Notes under the pieces: generated by a model
Databases searched by the model: none
Told to the model about the DNA's origin: nothing
The model's input: the letters and a program-made list of their open reading frames with translations, nothing else
Program-made: the position numbers and the translations under genes
In this document: piece by piece, positions 23,884 to 35,462 of the stretch
Position numbering within the stretch: the first letter of the stretch is position 1
How the letters are laid out: each line of letters begins with the position of its first letter
Assembly (NCBI GenBank): GCA_947069175.1
Contig: CAMTDV010000013.1
Coordinates: 55,186,610 to 55,250,609, forward strand
Source: Scalesia atractyloides
Lineage: Eukaryota > Streptophyta > Magnoliopsida > Asterales > Asteraceae
DNA length: 64,000 nt
Reading direction: 5' to 3'

Positions 23884-25289
23884 CAGGCAAATTCTCAAAC
23901 GAAATTTCAATGCAATAAGACCATATATCTGATAGATGTTAACCCACTAATTAAGAAGTTTTTCTTTATGTTTATATCTCAGAAACTATCTACAGAATGT
24001 GCGAAGCCTACTGGCACATCATCAGTGAGACTTGTTTAATCATTTTAACACTACATTTTGAGCATACTTCGATAGTCCACAGATGTCCTATGATTTCCTC
24101 TTTCTACACGAAAACTATTTTTGTCTTTTTCGTGTTTTTGTACTTTTTCAAATTTTTTTATGTTTTTGTATTTCTCACAAAATTTCTTCCCTAAAAATAA
24201 AAAAAAACATACTTTTTTGGATTTTTGTTTTTAAAGAAAGAAATTTGTAATACTAAAAACTTGACAAACTGATGAGGATCACGTCAACTCGTCATCCTAC
24301 TCGAATTCAACCTCTAAATCCCCCCTAATGTCAGATTTTTCGTCCCATTAAGTTTCAAAAGATATTTTAATCTAGCTCGATCAAACACTTTGGTGTAAAC
24401 ATTTGCCTTTTGTTCATCAGTGTGGATCTTTTCAAATCTAACCAACTTTTCTCGTAGAAATCATGGATAAAGTGGTGTGGAATTTCAATTTGTTTAGTCT
24501 TATAATGTTGAACCGGGTTTTTAGTGATATTAATGCAGCCTCATTATCTACATATATATGTGTATCAAGAAACTGCAATCTATAGTCTCTCATATGTTGT
24601 TGTATCTACAAGATTTGGGAACAACAACTGGAAGCTGAAAAGTATTTTGCTTCACAAGTAGAGAGAGCGACCGTGTTTTGCTTCTTGCATTATCACGTTA
24701 CTAATCGTGTGCCAAAGAACTAGCAACCAGCAGATGTAGATTTAACATTTAAACAGCAACACCCAAAATCAGAATCAGAATATCCAGCGAGGTTGAAATC
24801 GTCATTTGTGGATACCACAAGCCGGTGCTTGGGCAACCATTCAAATATCAAAAAATTCATTTGTTGATCAGCATGTGTGACACTTGCAGTTTGAGTGATA
24901 TCGGGCGTAGAGGCATGTCGGATCCATGATATCCGGCCTTGATGTTGTGAGGTACATTAAAGATCCAATCATTGATCGATATAAGGTCTTTTCAGTCTTC
25001 ACTCCTTTTTCATCTGGTTCGATACCGTGATTGAGAGCCAATGGGGTAGATAGTGGGGACGATTCCGACAAGTCGAATTTCTCCAAAACGTCGTACATAT
25101 ACTTCATCTGATGAATGAAGATTTTATCAAGTAACTGATCGACTTGAAGTCCCAAGAAGGACTTCATCCCCCCATAGAACTCATCTCGAATTTATTTTGC
25201 ATGACTTTCTCAATGTCTTTACACAGCGCATCATTGGTCGAACCAAATATGATGTCATCCACATATATTTGCACAATTAAGATGTTTCC
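23884..25289 (-). mobile_element. Fragment of copia element A (3' noncoding and RNase H/RT)
   Basis: Homologous, on the same strand, to 51857-53195 of element E. It holds the noncoding stretch after RNase H (23884-24850), including an AT-rich decayed counterpart of E's internal polypurine tract near 24180, then RNase H and RT. Copia B inserted at its left edge and gypsy C at its right edge, so this is the oldest layer. The rest of A should reappear to the right of C, outside the window. Confidence 0.75.
24850..25289 (-). pseudogene. Copia reverse transcriptase/RNase H remnant
   Basis: On the minus strand, I-Y-V-D-D-I-I-F-G (RT catalytic box) is read near 25245-25275. After a short frameshifted stretch comes F-L-G-L-Q-V-D-Q, then Y-R-S-M-I-G-S-L-M-Y-L-T-x-S-R-P-D-I, the RT to RNase H connection of Ty1/copia pol. 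The RNase H end is frameshifted and degraded. The 5' part of RT is missing because gypsy C inserted at 25290. Confidence 0.78.
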
Positions 25290-25919
25290 TGTAACACCCC
25301 GCCATGTAAAACAACAAACCGTGGCGGAAACATGGGGAGTCATTTCACAGAACTATTGTTTCACAACACTTGGTATATAAAGTTTTGTATTATTGAATTT
25401 AATTGTTTACATTGACTTAGGAAAATGAAATAAAATATATAACAATTATCTTGCAAATTTTAAAGTCACTAAGGCCCAAGTCCGCCGTATGTGAAGCATG
25501 CTCAAAGTCAAAGATTAGCTCCTGAAACATATGTGAAAATAAAACGTCAGCATAAAAATCATGATAACATAGCTTTTTGATGAAGATTCATGGCTTTGAA
25601 AGTTAAAAAAAAATGTTCAACTATTACCAAAGTAGCCATGATCCTTAATAAAAACGTTTCTTTTATGAAATCATATAAAAATCAAATGATTTAAAAGAAA
25701 TGACGCATGGTTAACTTTATAACCAAAATAACTCGTGCATTGTATAAAATATGTCATCTCTTGTATTTTATTTTATTTTAAGTGGTTTAGATAACGCTAC
25801 GTTATGTAATATAATGAAAGCACTTACATATAGGAAATTCCAACGGCGTATCCACCAGGCTTTTATCATATTACACACGTCTCGTCATTTAAATCACTTA
25901 CCATGAGCCAGCAATTGAG

Positions 25920-26215
25920 ATGTCTTGTTTAAACCAATATTATGTAACCAATGCCATGTATAACCAAATGTCTTTTATAAATAAATGTCTATGTATAATC
26001 CAATATCATATATAAACATAATGTTATATATAACAAATGTCTATGTATAAACTGGTGTCTTGTATGGCAAACAAAAGTCTTGTTTAAACCATAAAATAAA
26101 TGTCTTGTATAAAATAACCAAAATGTCTTGTCTTGTCAAAATGTCTTGTATAAAACAGGTGTTTTAAATAAATAAAGGTCTTGTTTAAAAAAAACTCTTG
26201 TCTTATAAATCAATT
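25920..26215. repeat. Degenerate ATGTCTTGTATAAA repeats in LTR C
   Basis: About ten imperfect copies of a 17-22 bp motif (variants ATGTCTATGTATAA, ATGTCTTGTATAAA). The matching stretch of the 5' LTR is at about 61750-62020. Confidence 0.65.
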
Positions 26216-26470
26216 GCTTTTATTGTGTAGACACATGTATGTGGATTGTTGACTGTCAGATAAATCCTTATATAAACAACAGTTTAGCAAATGTTCATCG
26301 GATTATGTCCCTAAAGTCACTTCCAAACAAACCTAGGAAGCGGCAACACGATTGTCAATCCTGTGGTACCATTAGATACTACCGGTCGGTGTGATCAATG
26401 TTAATAAATGTATCATTGTATATTCAACGCACCAATATGTCTTAAACAGTGTAAGCATGTCATGAAAATG

Positions 26471-26640
26471 TTTTGAAATCATGTACTTGGCATACTAAGT
26501 CAACATACGAAGCAAAAATGTCTTTGAAATCATGTACTAGGTATGCTTAATCAACATACGAAGCAAAACATCTTTGAAATCATGTACTAGGTATGCTAAG
26601 TCAACATATGAAGCTAAATGTCTTTGAAATCATGTACTAT
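26471..26640. repeat. 50-bp tandem repeat in LTR C
   Basis: TTTGAAATCATGTACT recurs about every 50 bp (near 26472, 26523, 26573 and 26623), with the motif AAGTCAACATACGAAGC between copies. The 5' LTR counterpart (about 62324-62440) has fewer, shorter copies. Confidence 0.78.
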
Positions 26641-27929
26641 ATGTACTAGATAAGCAAAACATGTATAATGTCATGAAAACAAGAAAGTAGTGATATGCAC
26701 ATATGAATCACCCCAAAACATTTGAAAACGGAAAAGAGGGGGCTATGTACTCACTTGAGTTTGCATAAATGTCTTGTTCAAATGATCAAACAAAGCTCAA
26801 GGATTGAAGAGTTCAAGTGTGTCCTAATGTATCGAAATACTATGTTAGTATGTCGATACTTTAATCGAAGGATTGGATAGAATAAGGTCTTATAAACCAA
26901 ACGGTGTTGGGACTCGTATGATATAGTTTATAATACCTTACATTCTGATTTGGATGAGTTTCTAAGTGCTTTGACCCGTTACGACTTGTTAAAATGGTTT
27001 ATGCCACTTTAATAGGTCGCAAGCAAAACTATGGTTTTGGATGGTTAAAAAAGTCCTATGGTGAGTCTTATATCAGTTTAGATGTCAAAACTATGGTCTT
27101 ACATGTTTAAAACCATTTTATGCGCCAAAGGGTGTTTCCGGCATTTTAAAAAACATAAAATCGAATTATCATATAACTAACCAAACTATATGAATATAAG
27201 GTATAACCTGATAGGGTTATTCCCTAAATTACTATGGTCATAAAAATGCACTTGGTCGAATCTTAAGATTGACCAAACGGGTCAGATTCGAAAGTCAAAG
27301 CGGTAGTAAAACCGCTCGACTTACGACTAAGAAATTGTGACAACCGGCAATCCCGGTTGTAATTACGCGAATAACGAATATTAAGATAATAATGCTAGCA
27401 TAATTAGACATAAATTAAATTAATTTGGCCTTCGGAAAGCCTAGGAGCGTCTACTTGATTCACGTTATGCGATATGGCGATATTCAAGAATTTTAGCGCG
27501 CGTTAGAACATTAAGCGAACTGACGCCAAACAAAATACTGACAACGCTTAAAAATACAAATTTTGCGATTATATTTATCATGTATTTTGATTATGCAAAT
27601 TATTCGATTTGCTGAACATTACGGATCACAAACGCGGGAGTTACCAAAAAACCAGAATGTACTCGCAATCAATCACGAAACGGAAGCATTGGACTACAGT
27701 GACGTCTAAATATTAATATATTATGATATATTTAGCTTCCTTTTCGAATTTTAATGCTCATAGTCGAAACCAGATCGAAAAACCGATAAGAAACGACAAT
27801 CGAAGCCTTTTACGCAATTCTAATGCAACTGGCGGATTTACGCGTCAAAACCGACTCCCGACTTGAATTTCCCACGTTTAGGTTCCAAATAAATATTTGA
27901 TGGCACTATACGAGGTTCGGGAACAAAAA

Positions 27930-28060
27930 TGGGCCGTGGAAACATCATTGGGCCACACGTAGCACTAACGGGCCTTGGGCCCGACTCATGAAAACCCTAA
28001 CTATGTATAACTCTCCTTCCTCTCCTTCACCATTCTTAACCCTAGCCCCCATTCTTTTGT
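27930..28060 (+). promoter_or_regulatory. Possible promoter region of LTR D
   Basis: Four GGGCC/GGCCC elements lie within about 60 bp, followed by AAACCCTAA (telo-box like) and a pyrimidine-rich stretch (CTCTCCTTCCTCTCC). Site II plus telo-box pairs are typical of plant promoters for growth-related genes. Use as an LTR promoter is inferred. Confidence 0.4.
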
Positions 28061-28760
28061 TTTCTCTGCAAAGATTTACCAAACACAAAGAATCCCATTA
28101 TCACATTCACCTCACAACTCCCACTTACCCTCTAATAAACTGGCGACCACCACCCTTGGTGGCGGCGTACGGTGGTGGCAGCGCACGGCGGGGCAGGAGA
28201 GCCACCTTGGGCCGGAGTTGCACCAACGGACCACCACCACAGGCGGCGACACTGTGATGGTGGCGTCGGGTTCAAGCAATAGAGAAAGAAAATGGAGGGA
28301 GAGAAAGACCGGCGGGGAAAGACAAAGACAGAGAGAAGAGAGAGAGACAGATCGGAGAGGGCGGTAGTGTGGCGGCGGCGGCAATGGTTCCGGCTAGGCG
28401 ACAGCAGCCGCGGGTTACTTCTGACTCATCGGCTGACGGCAGCAGTCGCCGCGTCTCAGCGACGCGACGGTCGCGGCGGCGGTAGTGGCGTGTAGATTCT
28501 TTGTTCGGTTTGTTCGACCAAACTCAGTTCAGATCTTGGTTCAAATCAGTTTTGACTCACATCACGATTCAGTTCAATCCGGTCAACAATTTGGCTCGGA
28601 TCTTGGTTCGATTCAAAGTTTCGGGTTCAGTCGCGGTTCATATTCGGTTCAGATCCCGGCTAGTTTCGGTTTGGGTTTGAATAAAAGTTTTGCTTATTTA
28701 CAGTTGTCTCGTTTCAGTTTTGACACTGTTTATTTCAGGTTCGGTGTTTGGTTCCATGCG

Positions 28761-28830
28761 GTCAACAAAAGTCAACGGGTCAAACCCGGTCAACGCGGTC
28801 AAACCTGGTCAAACCCGATCAATGAGTCAA
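28761..28830 (-). promoter_or_regulatory. Cluster of TTGAC (W-box core) motifs
   Basis: Seven GTCAA words (TTGAC on the minus strand) occur in about 70 bp, mostly as GGTCAAC or GGTCAAA. TTGAC is the core of the W-box bound by WRKY factors. Function here is inferred; it could equally be a simple repeat. Confidence 0.4.
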
Positions 28831-31800
28831 CCCGAGACTCGGTAAAATTAATTATTAGTTTATATATTAATATATATATCTTGCAAAACCGAGCTCGACC
28901 CGACCCGTAAACGATTAGATATCACCAAAGAAAATAAATAATATATAACAATGAATCCGACTGCGTAACTCGTTTAAAAATTATTAGTTAAAAATCGGGC
29001 CGGCATTAGTAAAATATATAAATTAGAAACATGATCGGCGAAACGTTATATTTAACGCAATGAAAAAGTATTTATATATTGTTTGATTGTGTACATTGTA
29101 GGTTGCGTTTTGATGAATAAATCAAAAAAATAAATATTGTCGGGATCGTCCGAAAACAGAGGAAACTCTGCCCGATTTTCGTAAAAATCCGTAATACGAA
29201 ACGTGTTATATTCTCAAAACAAAATATATCAGGACTCAAGTATTTTATAAAATAAATATAAGCATACATTTATTTTGGCGATACTATATAACTTACAGAA
29301 ATGAATTTGTAACGCTTTGACAAACACAGCTACAAGTAAACCGAACTCGAGGATTTTTATAAAATAAATATAATTAGTTATATTTATATCAAACGACGGA
29401 ATTCAGTAATTATGTTTCAACCGTTTAGCATTCGAAAATCATATAAAATTAATATAATTAATTATATTCAAATGTCGATATTTTTAGTACTTTTATAAAA
29501 TGATATAATTGTTTATATCTACTTTAAATGTCTTGAATTCGAAGCTTCATTTACTACAAACGCCTAGTATTCGGCAAATATATAAAATAAGTATAATTAT
29601 TTGTTTAAAACGTCTAGAATACGGATGTTATACAAAATAATTATAATGATTTATATTTATTTCGAACGACTAAATGGAATACGACGCGTTACTGTACTAT
29701 CTTGGCAAATGATATTATCCGAGTTATTTTGGTAACGAACAAATGAAAGCAGATTATAACAAACATACAACTATATGATTATTTTAATTAATTATAAACG
29801 GACGTAAGATTATTACGACTATGCGACGAACACTTGGGAATCATACGGCCACACCCTACGAATCTACAACGTGTGATATTTTTATACCAACATTTGTCTA
29901 CGTACACGCACGACCAATTGAGACGACTAATACGATACCCTAAATATATTTTATAATTCTATATAAACGTATAGATACGCTAAACCTCTCAGAAACTGAG
30001 TGTTTCCAGGACTTAGTAACTATCACCGGAATTAAATGGAACCTAACAAGTAATTCATTCTTTTCCATTACGTTAACAACTTACCGTCGAATCGTTCGGT
30101 TAGCAATTCGGTAGAGCTCGGTGACACGTAGTATAGCTACGTCATTCTTAGAAACTTACAAGTTATTCCATTTTAGGAATACTCTAGATTGCATGCTAGC
30201 AAGTCAAGTTGTGGAGACAACACTACAGAAATCACATAAAGCTAGCTTTGCACTGGATTATCTAGGTGAGTTCATAACCCCCAATTTTTCTACTGTTTTA
30301 CATTTTTTTATAAATGTTTTCGGGGGTGGAAAGACATGCAAGTTTTGAAAAAGTGCACAATATTTCGATGAACGTAAACCACAGATTTCTAAACCATGTT
30401 GCAAACGAATTTCAATAAACTCAAATGGTTTACGAAAGTATTATGCCAAACATACCGGTTTTACAAAACACTCGCGTATTTTCGAAACGTGCATGAGTTT
30501 CATAACTAGTGACGGGAAGGGCCTAGTTACAACGGGACTGGTTTGTCCTGCTTACAGACTCAAATGGGCTAGGCCCATTCTCATTTGTACGTGGCACAAA
30601 GACTCGAGTAGGTTAGACCCACCTATACTCGTATGAGGCACGAAGACACAAGAACTGGTTGTCCTCTACTCACAATAAGGGACGTATGGTCGCTTAAAAC
30701 TGTACAGTGAAGTCCTCGCTAAATATCGGAAACTATAACCGCCTGCTAGTCTACCATCTTGACTAAACGGTTCGGTGAGGCACTTACTAGCTTAGGATGG
30801 GTTATAGGCTCATGCGGGCATGTGGTCTTTGTCGTACGCGGACATCGACAGTTATTCAAATATTACAAAAAAAAGGTTTTCAATTGACATGCCAAGAAAA
30901 ATGGTTTTATTACGCTTTCTCAACAACACTACATTACTGGTTTACAAAGATAATAGAAAACATTTATTACCGGTTTATAAACATAACAGTTATATTAATG
31001 GATTTGCAAACAACATGAGAAAACATTTCAATACTGTTATACAGACATGACATTTCAAATGCTTTGGGATACTATGATCCCACAAACCGGTTTTTCGAAT
31101 GCAATACTTTCAAATGTTTTATGATTCATTTGAAACAAAAACGGACAAACTATGAACTCGCCAACTTTATGTTGATTTTTTGCATGTTTCTTTCTCAGGT
31201 TATAATTTTAAAGTATGGCACGGTTGGAATAGGAGAACCCATGGGGATTCGAGTACTTAGCTGGCGTTCACTTTTTTTAGAAGTCTTAGCATTTTCAAAC
31301 ACTTCACTATGCAATGAAGATACCAGTCAGATCACGCCCGGCTCTGATGGTTAAATCGGGGTGTGACAGAAATAAGCACCAAACTAGAAATGACCAGTTA
31401 GAAATGTTTGAACATGTCTAATAATGTTATAAAACTGATTTGGTGTCAAAATCTTAAGTTTTAACGCCCAAAAACGTTTTCGTCATAAAATACATTTTTA
31501 TACATTTGTTTTGAAAATTTTGGCCCCTAGACTTGTATTGTCGCGTCTTGTCATTTTTAACCCCTCTTAACCTAATATTTAGGTTATATAAAGGCGTTAA
31601 GGCATGTGTAACTTTGATTTTGTCTGGAAATATTTTGGATGTCGGTTTGTTGGATTGTACGGTTACACGTTTCGTAAATAAAGTATAAAACTTTATCAAA
31701 AACGAAAATGACCGTATTTGTGCAATGATTAGCATTTTTTAATTCTTACCAATAAATTGTAAGATTTTATTGAATAAAAATCTCCAGGATTGTACAATGA

Positions 31801-31896
31801 TTGATAAATATACATTCTCGCAAATAAAATACAAGATTTTATTAAATACGAAAATGTTCAGGAATTGTTCAATGACTAAAATGTACAAATGTCACA

Positions 31897-31910
31897 GTCC
31901 CCCCTACTTT
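31897..31910 (-). other. Polypurine tract of gypsy C
   Basis: The minus strand reads AAGTAGGGGGGAC immediately before the LTR start TGTGACATTTG. Confidence 0.8.
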
Positions 31911-31966
31911 AGAAAATTTCATCCTGAAATTTAATTAGAGGAAACTTGTGAGAAAAGATGTTGGAA

Positions 31967-32830
31967 TTATGTCTTCATTTGATCCTCTCGTTCCCAGGTA
32001 AACTCTAGGCCACGTTTGGACTCCCAGCTAACTTTAACAATCGGTATGAGTTTCTGTTTGAGTTTCTTGACTTCACGGTCCAATATTTCCACAAGTTTCT
32101 CGAAAAAGTGCATTGTATTATCAATGCAAATTTCATCAATAGGGATGTGGAGGTTTTTATCAGCCAAACACTTTTTCAAATAGGACACGTGGAAAGTTGG
32201 ATGAACATTCCCAATCTCAGGAGGTAGCTCAAGTTTGTAGGCCAACTTTTCGATCCTCTCGACAATCTTAAATGGCCCCTCATATCGAGGTGTAAGTTTT
32301 TCTTTCTTTCCGAATCTAATAACACCTTTCCAAGGGGATACCTTGAGAAGGACGTGATTACCAACTTGGATTTCCAAGGGCTTGCATCGCTGACATGTGA
32401 ATGAAATTTTCGACCATATGGAGCTTCGAAAGGAGCCATGTTAATGCTGGTGTAATAACTATTGTTGTAGGGGAATTCGATGAAATGTAGATGCGAATCC
32501 TAACTACCACCAAAGTCGATCACACAAGCTCTTTGCATATCCTCCAATGTTTGGATCGTCCTTTTGGAATTTCCATCCGTCTGAGGATGATAAGAAGTGC
32601 TTAAGTTAAGTTTGGTTCCCATGGCAGATACTATCTCATCAATATAGATCTTCGCAAGTTTGTCAGTAGATAGATCCTTACGAATTGGCAAAAAGTGTGC
32701 TAACTTTGTTAAACGATCAATGACTACCCAAATGGCATCATGACCTCTAGAAGTACGTGGTAGTTTGGTGATGAGATCCATAGCAATGTTCTCCCACTTC
32801 CAAACCAGAATTTCTGGTTGCTCGAGCAAA
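31967..32830 (-). pseudogene. Gypsy C integrase core and chromodomain-like end
   Basis: The part 32829-32500 reads W-K-W-E-N-I-A-M-D (first catalytic Asp), V-V-I-D-R-L-T-K and Y-H-P-Q-T-D-G. The block that normally carries the second Asp (S-D-R-D) is missing between D-E-I-V-S and A-M-G-T-K, and the third acidic residue is Lys (G-N-S-K-R-T). After a frameshift near 32440, 32377-31967 is open and gives V-G-N-H-V-L-L-K-V-S-P-W-K-G, N-V-H-P-T-F-H-V-S-Y-L and I-L-D-R-E-V-K-K-L...F-T-W-E-R-E, the chromodomain-like end of Tekay/Del chromoviruses. Integration activity would be lost. Confidence 0.85.
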
Positions 32831-33289
32831 CCAGATGGATGTTTATGTTGACTTTAAGATAAGTTAGGCATTTGGATACGTATAAGGCAATATAATTTTT
32901 CATACCTTGCCACCGATATTGGGTACGGAGATCCTTTTACATTTTGTCTACACCATGATGAATTGAATAAAGAGATTTTTGAGCCTCGTTCATCAGTAGG
33001 GCGTGAGATTGTCTTGTCTTGGAACCCATAAACGATTCATGTAGTAGATGATGGGGTAGTTTGTTTTTCAACAAACCTTGTTTTACACAAGTGCGTTGGG
33101 CTTCAAAAATACGTGTTTGAATATCAGATTGAACTTGAACACAACATAGCTTGACACGTTCTTTACGTCTAAGAGCATCAGCTACGACATTCGCCTTACC
33201 AGCATGGTAGCGAATCTCGCAGTCATAGTCGTTTAGAAGTTTAACCCCACGTCGTTGTCATGTTCAGTTCTTTCTGATTAAGAATGTGT

Positions 33290-34470
33290 TGGAGACTTTT
33301 GTGGTCAATGAAAACCACACATTTTGTACCATAGAGGTAATTTTTCCAATTTTGTGAGCGAAAACAACGGCACCTCACTCAAGATCATGAGTTGTGTAGT
33401 TATTTTGATGGATTTTCAATTGTCTTGATGGATAGGCTATCACTTTGTCTCTTTGCATGAGAACACAGCCAAGGCCTAGATTCGATGCATCACAATATAC
33501 GACAAAGTCATCATTTCCATTGGGTAAGGATAAAATAGGAGCTTCACAAAGCTTTTGTTTCAAGGTCTGAGAAGCTTCATCTTGTTTAGGTCCCCACTAA
33601 AAAGGTTTATTCTTTTGAGTTAAAGTATTGACGGGAACTGCAATCTTGGAGAAGTTTGCGATAAAGCGGCAGTAATAGCCAGCTAGACCGAGAAATGAGT
33701 GACCTTCGATAGGAGTAGTAGGTCTACTGCAATCCCTAATCGCACTGATTTTGGCTAGATCTACATGTATACCTTGTTTGTTGACAATGTGTCCCAAAAA
33801 TTGAACTTCCTTCAACCAAAATTCACACTTGGAGAATTTAGCATAAAGTTGTTCTTTCTTTAGGAGTTCTATCGTCAGACGAAGATGACGTTTGTAATCG
33901 GTTCGGGATTTCTAATAAATCAAAATGTCTTCGATGAAAACAATTGTGAACATGCCTAAATAAGGTTTACAAACCCTATTCATTAAGTCCATGAAGATGG
34001 CAAGAGCATTTGTCAAACCAAAGGGCATGACAGTGAACTCGTAATGGCCGTATCGAGTGCGAAAAGTAGTTTTGGGAATATCTTCATCGAGTACATGAAG
34101 CTAATGATACCCAGAACATGGATCAACCTTGGAGAAACATGTAGCACCTTGTAGTTGATCAAAAAGATCATCAATACGAGGTAGGGGATATCGATTTTTT
34201 ATCATGAGTTTGTTGAGCTTACGATAATCGACGCACATGCGAAGGATCCTTCCTTCTTTTTCACGAATAGAACAGGAGTGCCCATGGTGAAAAGCTCGGA
34301 TGAATAAATCCTTTATCTGAAAGTTCTTGGAGTTGTTTTGACAACTCTTGCATTTCAGACGGTGCCAGACAGTAAGGGGATTTGGCAATTGGGTTGGCAC
34401 CAGGTACAAGGTCTATACGAAACTCGACTTGACGTGCTAGGGGTAAACCAGGCAGTTCTTCATGAAGCAC
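33290..34470 (-). pseudogene. Gypsy C reverse transcriptase and RNase H
   Basis: RT motifs in order: D-Y-R-K-L-N-K-L, R-Y-P-L-P-R-I-D-D-L-F-D-Q-L-Q-G-A, F-S-K-V-D, then M-P-F-G-L-T-N-A and I-V-F-I-E-D-I-L-I-Y near 33930-33960. The catalytic F-I-D-D box is changed to F-I-E-D and followed by a stop. V-Q-F-L-G-H-I-V-N and F-L-G-L-A-G-Y-Y-C-R-F-I (33815-33600) lead into RNase H with V-Y-C-D-A-S-N-L-G-L-G-C-V-L-M (about 33510). Several stops and frameshifts break it. It copies element RNA into DNA in an active element; this copy could not. Confidence 0.86.
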
Positions 34471-34479
34471 CTTAGGAAA

Positions 34480-35265
34480 ATCTCAAACAATGGGGATGTC
34501 TTTAATACTCTTACCCTTCCTTTTCTCCTCTATGATATGTGACAAAAAGGCTACATAATTCTTTCGTAGGTATTTTTGGGCTTGGGTACATGTCATGAGT
34601 TTAAGGCTATGAGAGGGTTTCTCTCCACGAACTTCTAAGATTTCACCAGACAAAAGAGGGATGTGAACAATCTTATCAAAACAGATCACTTCAGTATTGT
34701 GTTTGGTTAACTAGTCCATGCCTACTATGATGTCAAAACTTCCAAGTTGCATTGGCGTGAGGTCAATGGAAAAAATGGTTATTGAGGTTCAATTGGTAGT
34801 TATGAATAACAGAATCAGTACAAGAGGTTTGCCACTAGCTATCTCCACAGTTAAGGGTTTTTCTAGTTTGGTTCGTGGTATTGAAAGATAATGCTCAACA
34901 TCTAAGGATACAAAACTCCTATCGGCACACGAATAAAATAGAATAAAAGCAGGCTGACTATTAACAAGGAACATACCATTAAGCCCGTGATTGTCAGCAC
35001 GAGCCTCATTAGCATTTATGTTAAATGCTCGTCCTCGGGGTTGATTTGCATTAACTAGCTTCAGGCAGTTGTTTTGGTAGTGAGTAAGATCACCACAATT
35101 GTAGTAGGATCCAGGTGGGTAGTGGGGTCGTGCAGGATTGGCTTGTGGTTGAATGAGATTTCGAACCACTTGATTTGGGGTAGGAGCAAAACGACCAGTG
35201 TTGGCCAGATGGCAAGATCGTCCACACTTAGTACAATGACGGCACGATTGATGGGGTTGGAGATG
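34480..35265 (-). pseudogene. Gypsy C zinc knuckle and protease
   Basis: Y-N-C-G-D-L-T-H-Y-Q-N-N-C near 35100 is a CCHC knuckle with the first Cys replaced. The protease site normally D-S-G-A-D-R-S-F-V-S reads Y-S-C-A-D-R-S-F-V-S near 34920, so the catalytic Asp and the Gly are both lost. A short link with I-V-H-I-P-L (34689-34483) leads to RT. Element E interrupts the gag part at 35266-35270 (ACTAT). Confidence 0.8.
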
Positions 35266-35270
35266 ACTAT

Positions 35271-35462
35271 TGTGAGAGGGGATCGACTCTCCTCTTATGA
35301 GCACCGAACCGATTCGACTCAGCCAACAGAGGCGGAATTCAATGCTAGCAAGTTGGATAAACAAACAATCAACTATGCTATTTAAACGCCTTTACCTCGT
35401 ATATTAATAAACGTGAAAGTTACAGACGAGTAAACAACAGGACAGGGCTTTGCCGTAGTCAC
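35271..35462 (-). repeat. 3' LTR of copia E, outer half
   Basis: Plus strand starts TGTGAGAGGGGATCG and matches 59330-59515 of the 5' LTR. It is broken by gypsy F after GTCAC at 35458-35462. Confidence 0.88.

Larger units (their letters stand above)
27336..31368 (+). repeat. Solo gypsy LTR D, 4033 bp
   Basis: Starts TGTGACAACCGG, ends GGTGTGACA, and is flanked by GAAAT on both sides (27331-27335, 31369-31373). The LTR C sequence is continuous once D is removed. No PBS, PPT or retroviral protein motif was found inside, so a solo LTR is favoured over a complete element. It contains a GC-rich block (about 28130-28490), a TTGAC-core cluster (28761-28830), and long AT-rich stretches with no recognisable content (28900-31300). 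Confidence 0.82.
25290..31896 (-). repeat. 3' LTR of gypsy C (split by solo LTR D)
   Basis: Plus-strand left end TGTAACACCCCGCC, right end TGTCACA next to the PPT. Removing D and one GAAAT duplication leaves about 2569 bp. Segments 25290-27335 and 31374-31490 align with 61128-63165 and 63165-63284 of the 5' LTR. Confidence 0.82.

Noticed and set aside
28112..28384. Minus-strand open frame rich in Pro, Leu and Ser in LTR D
   Set aside because: Low-complexity reading of a GC-rich block inside an LTR, no domain, no homologous frame on the other copies; not treated as a gene.
29072..31018. Short frames in the right part of LTR D
   Set aside because: AT-rich LTR sequence with no conserved motifs; frame lengths are as expected by chance.
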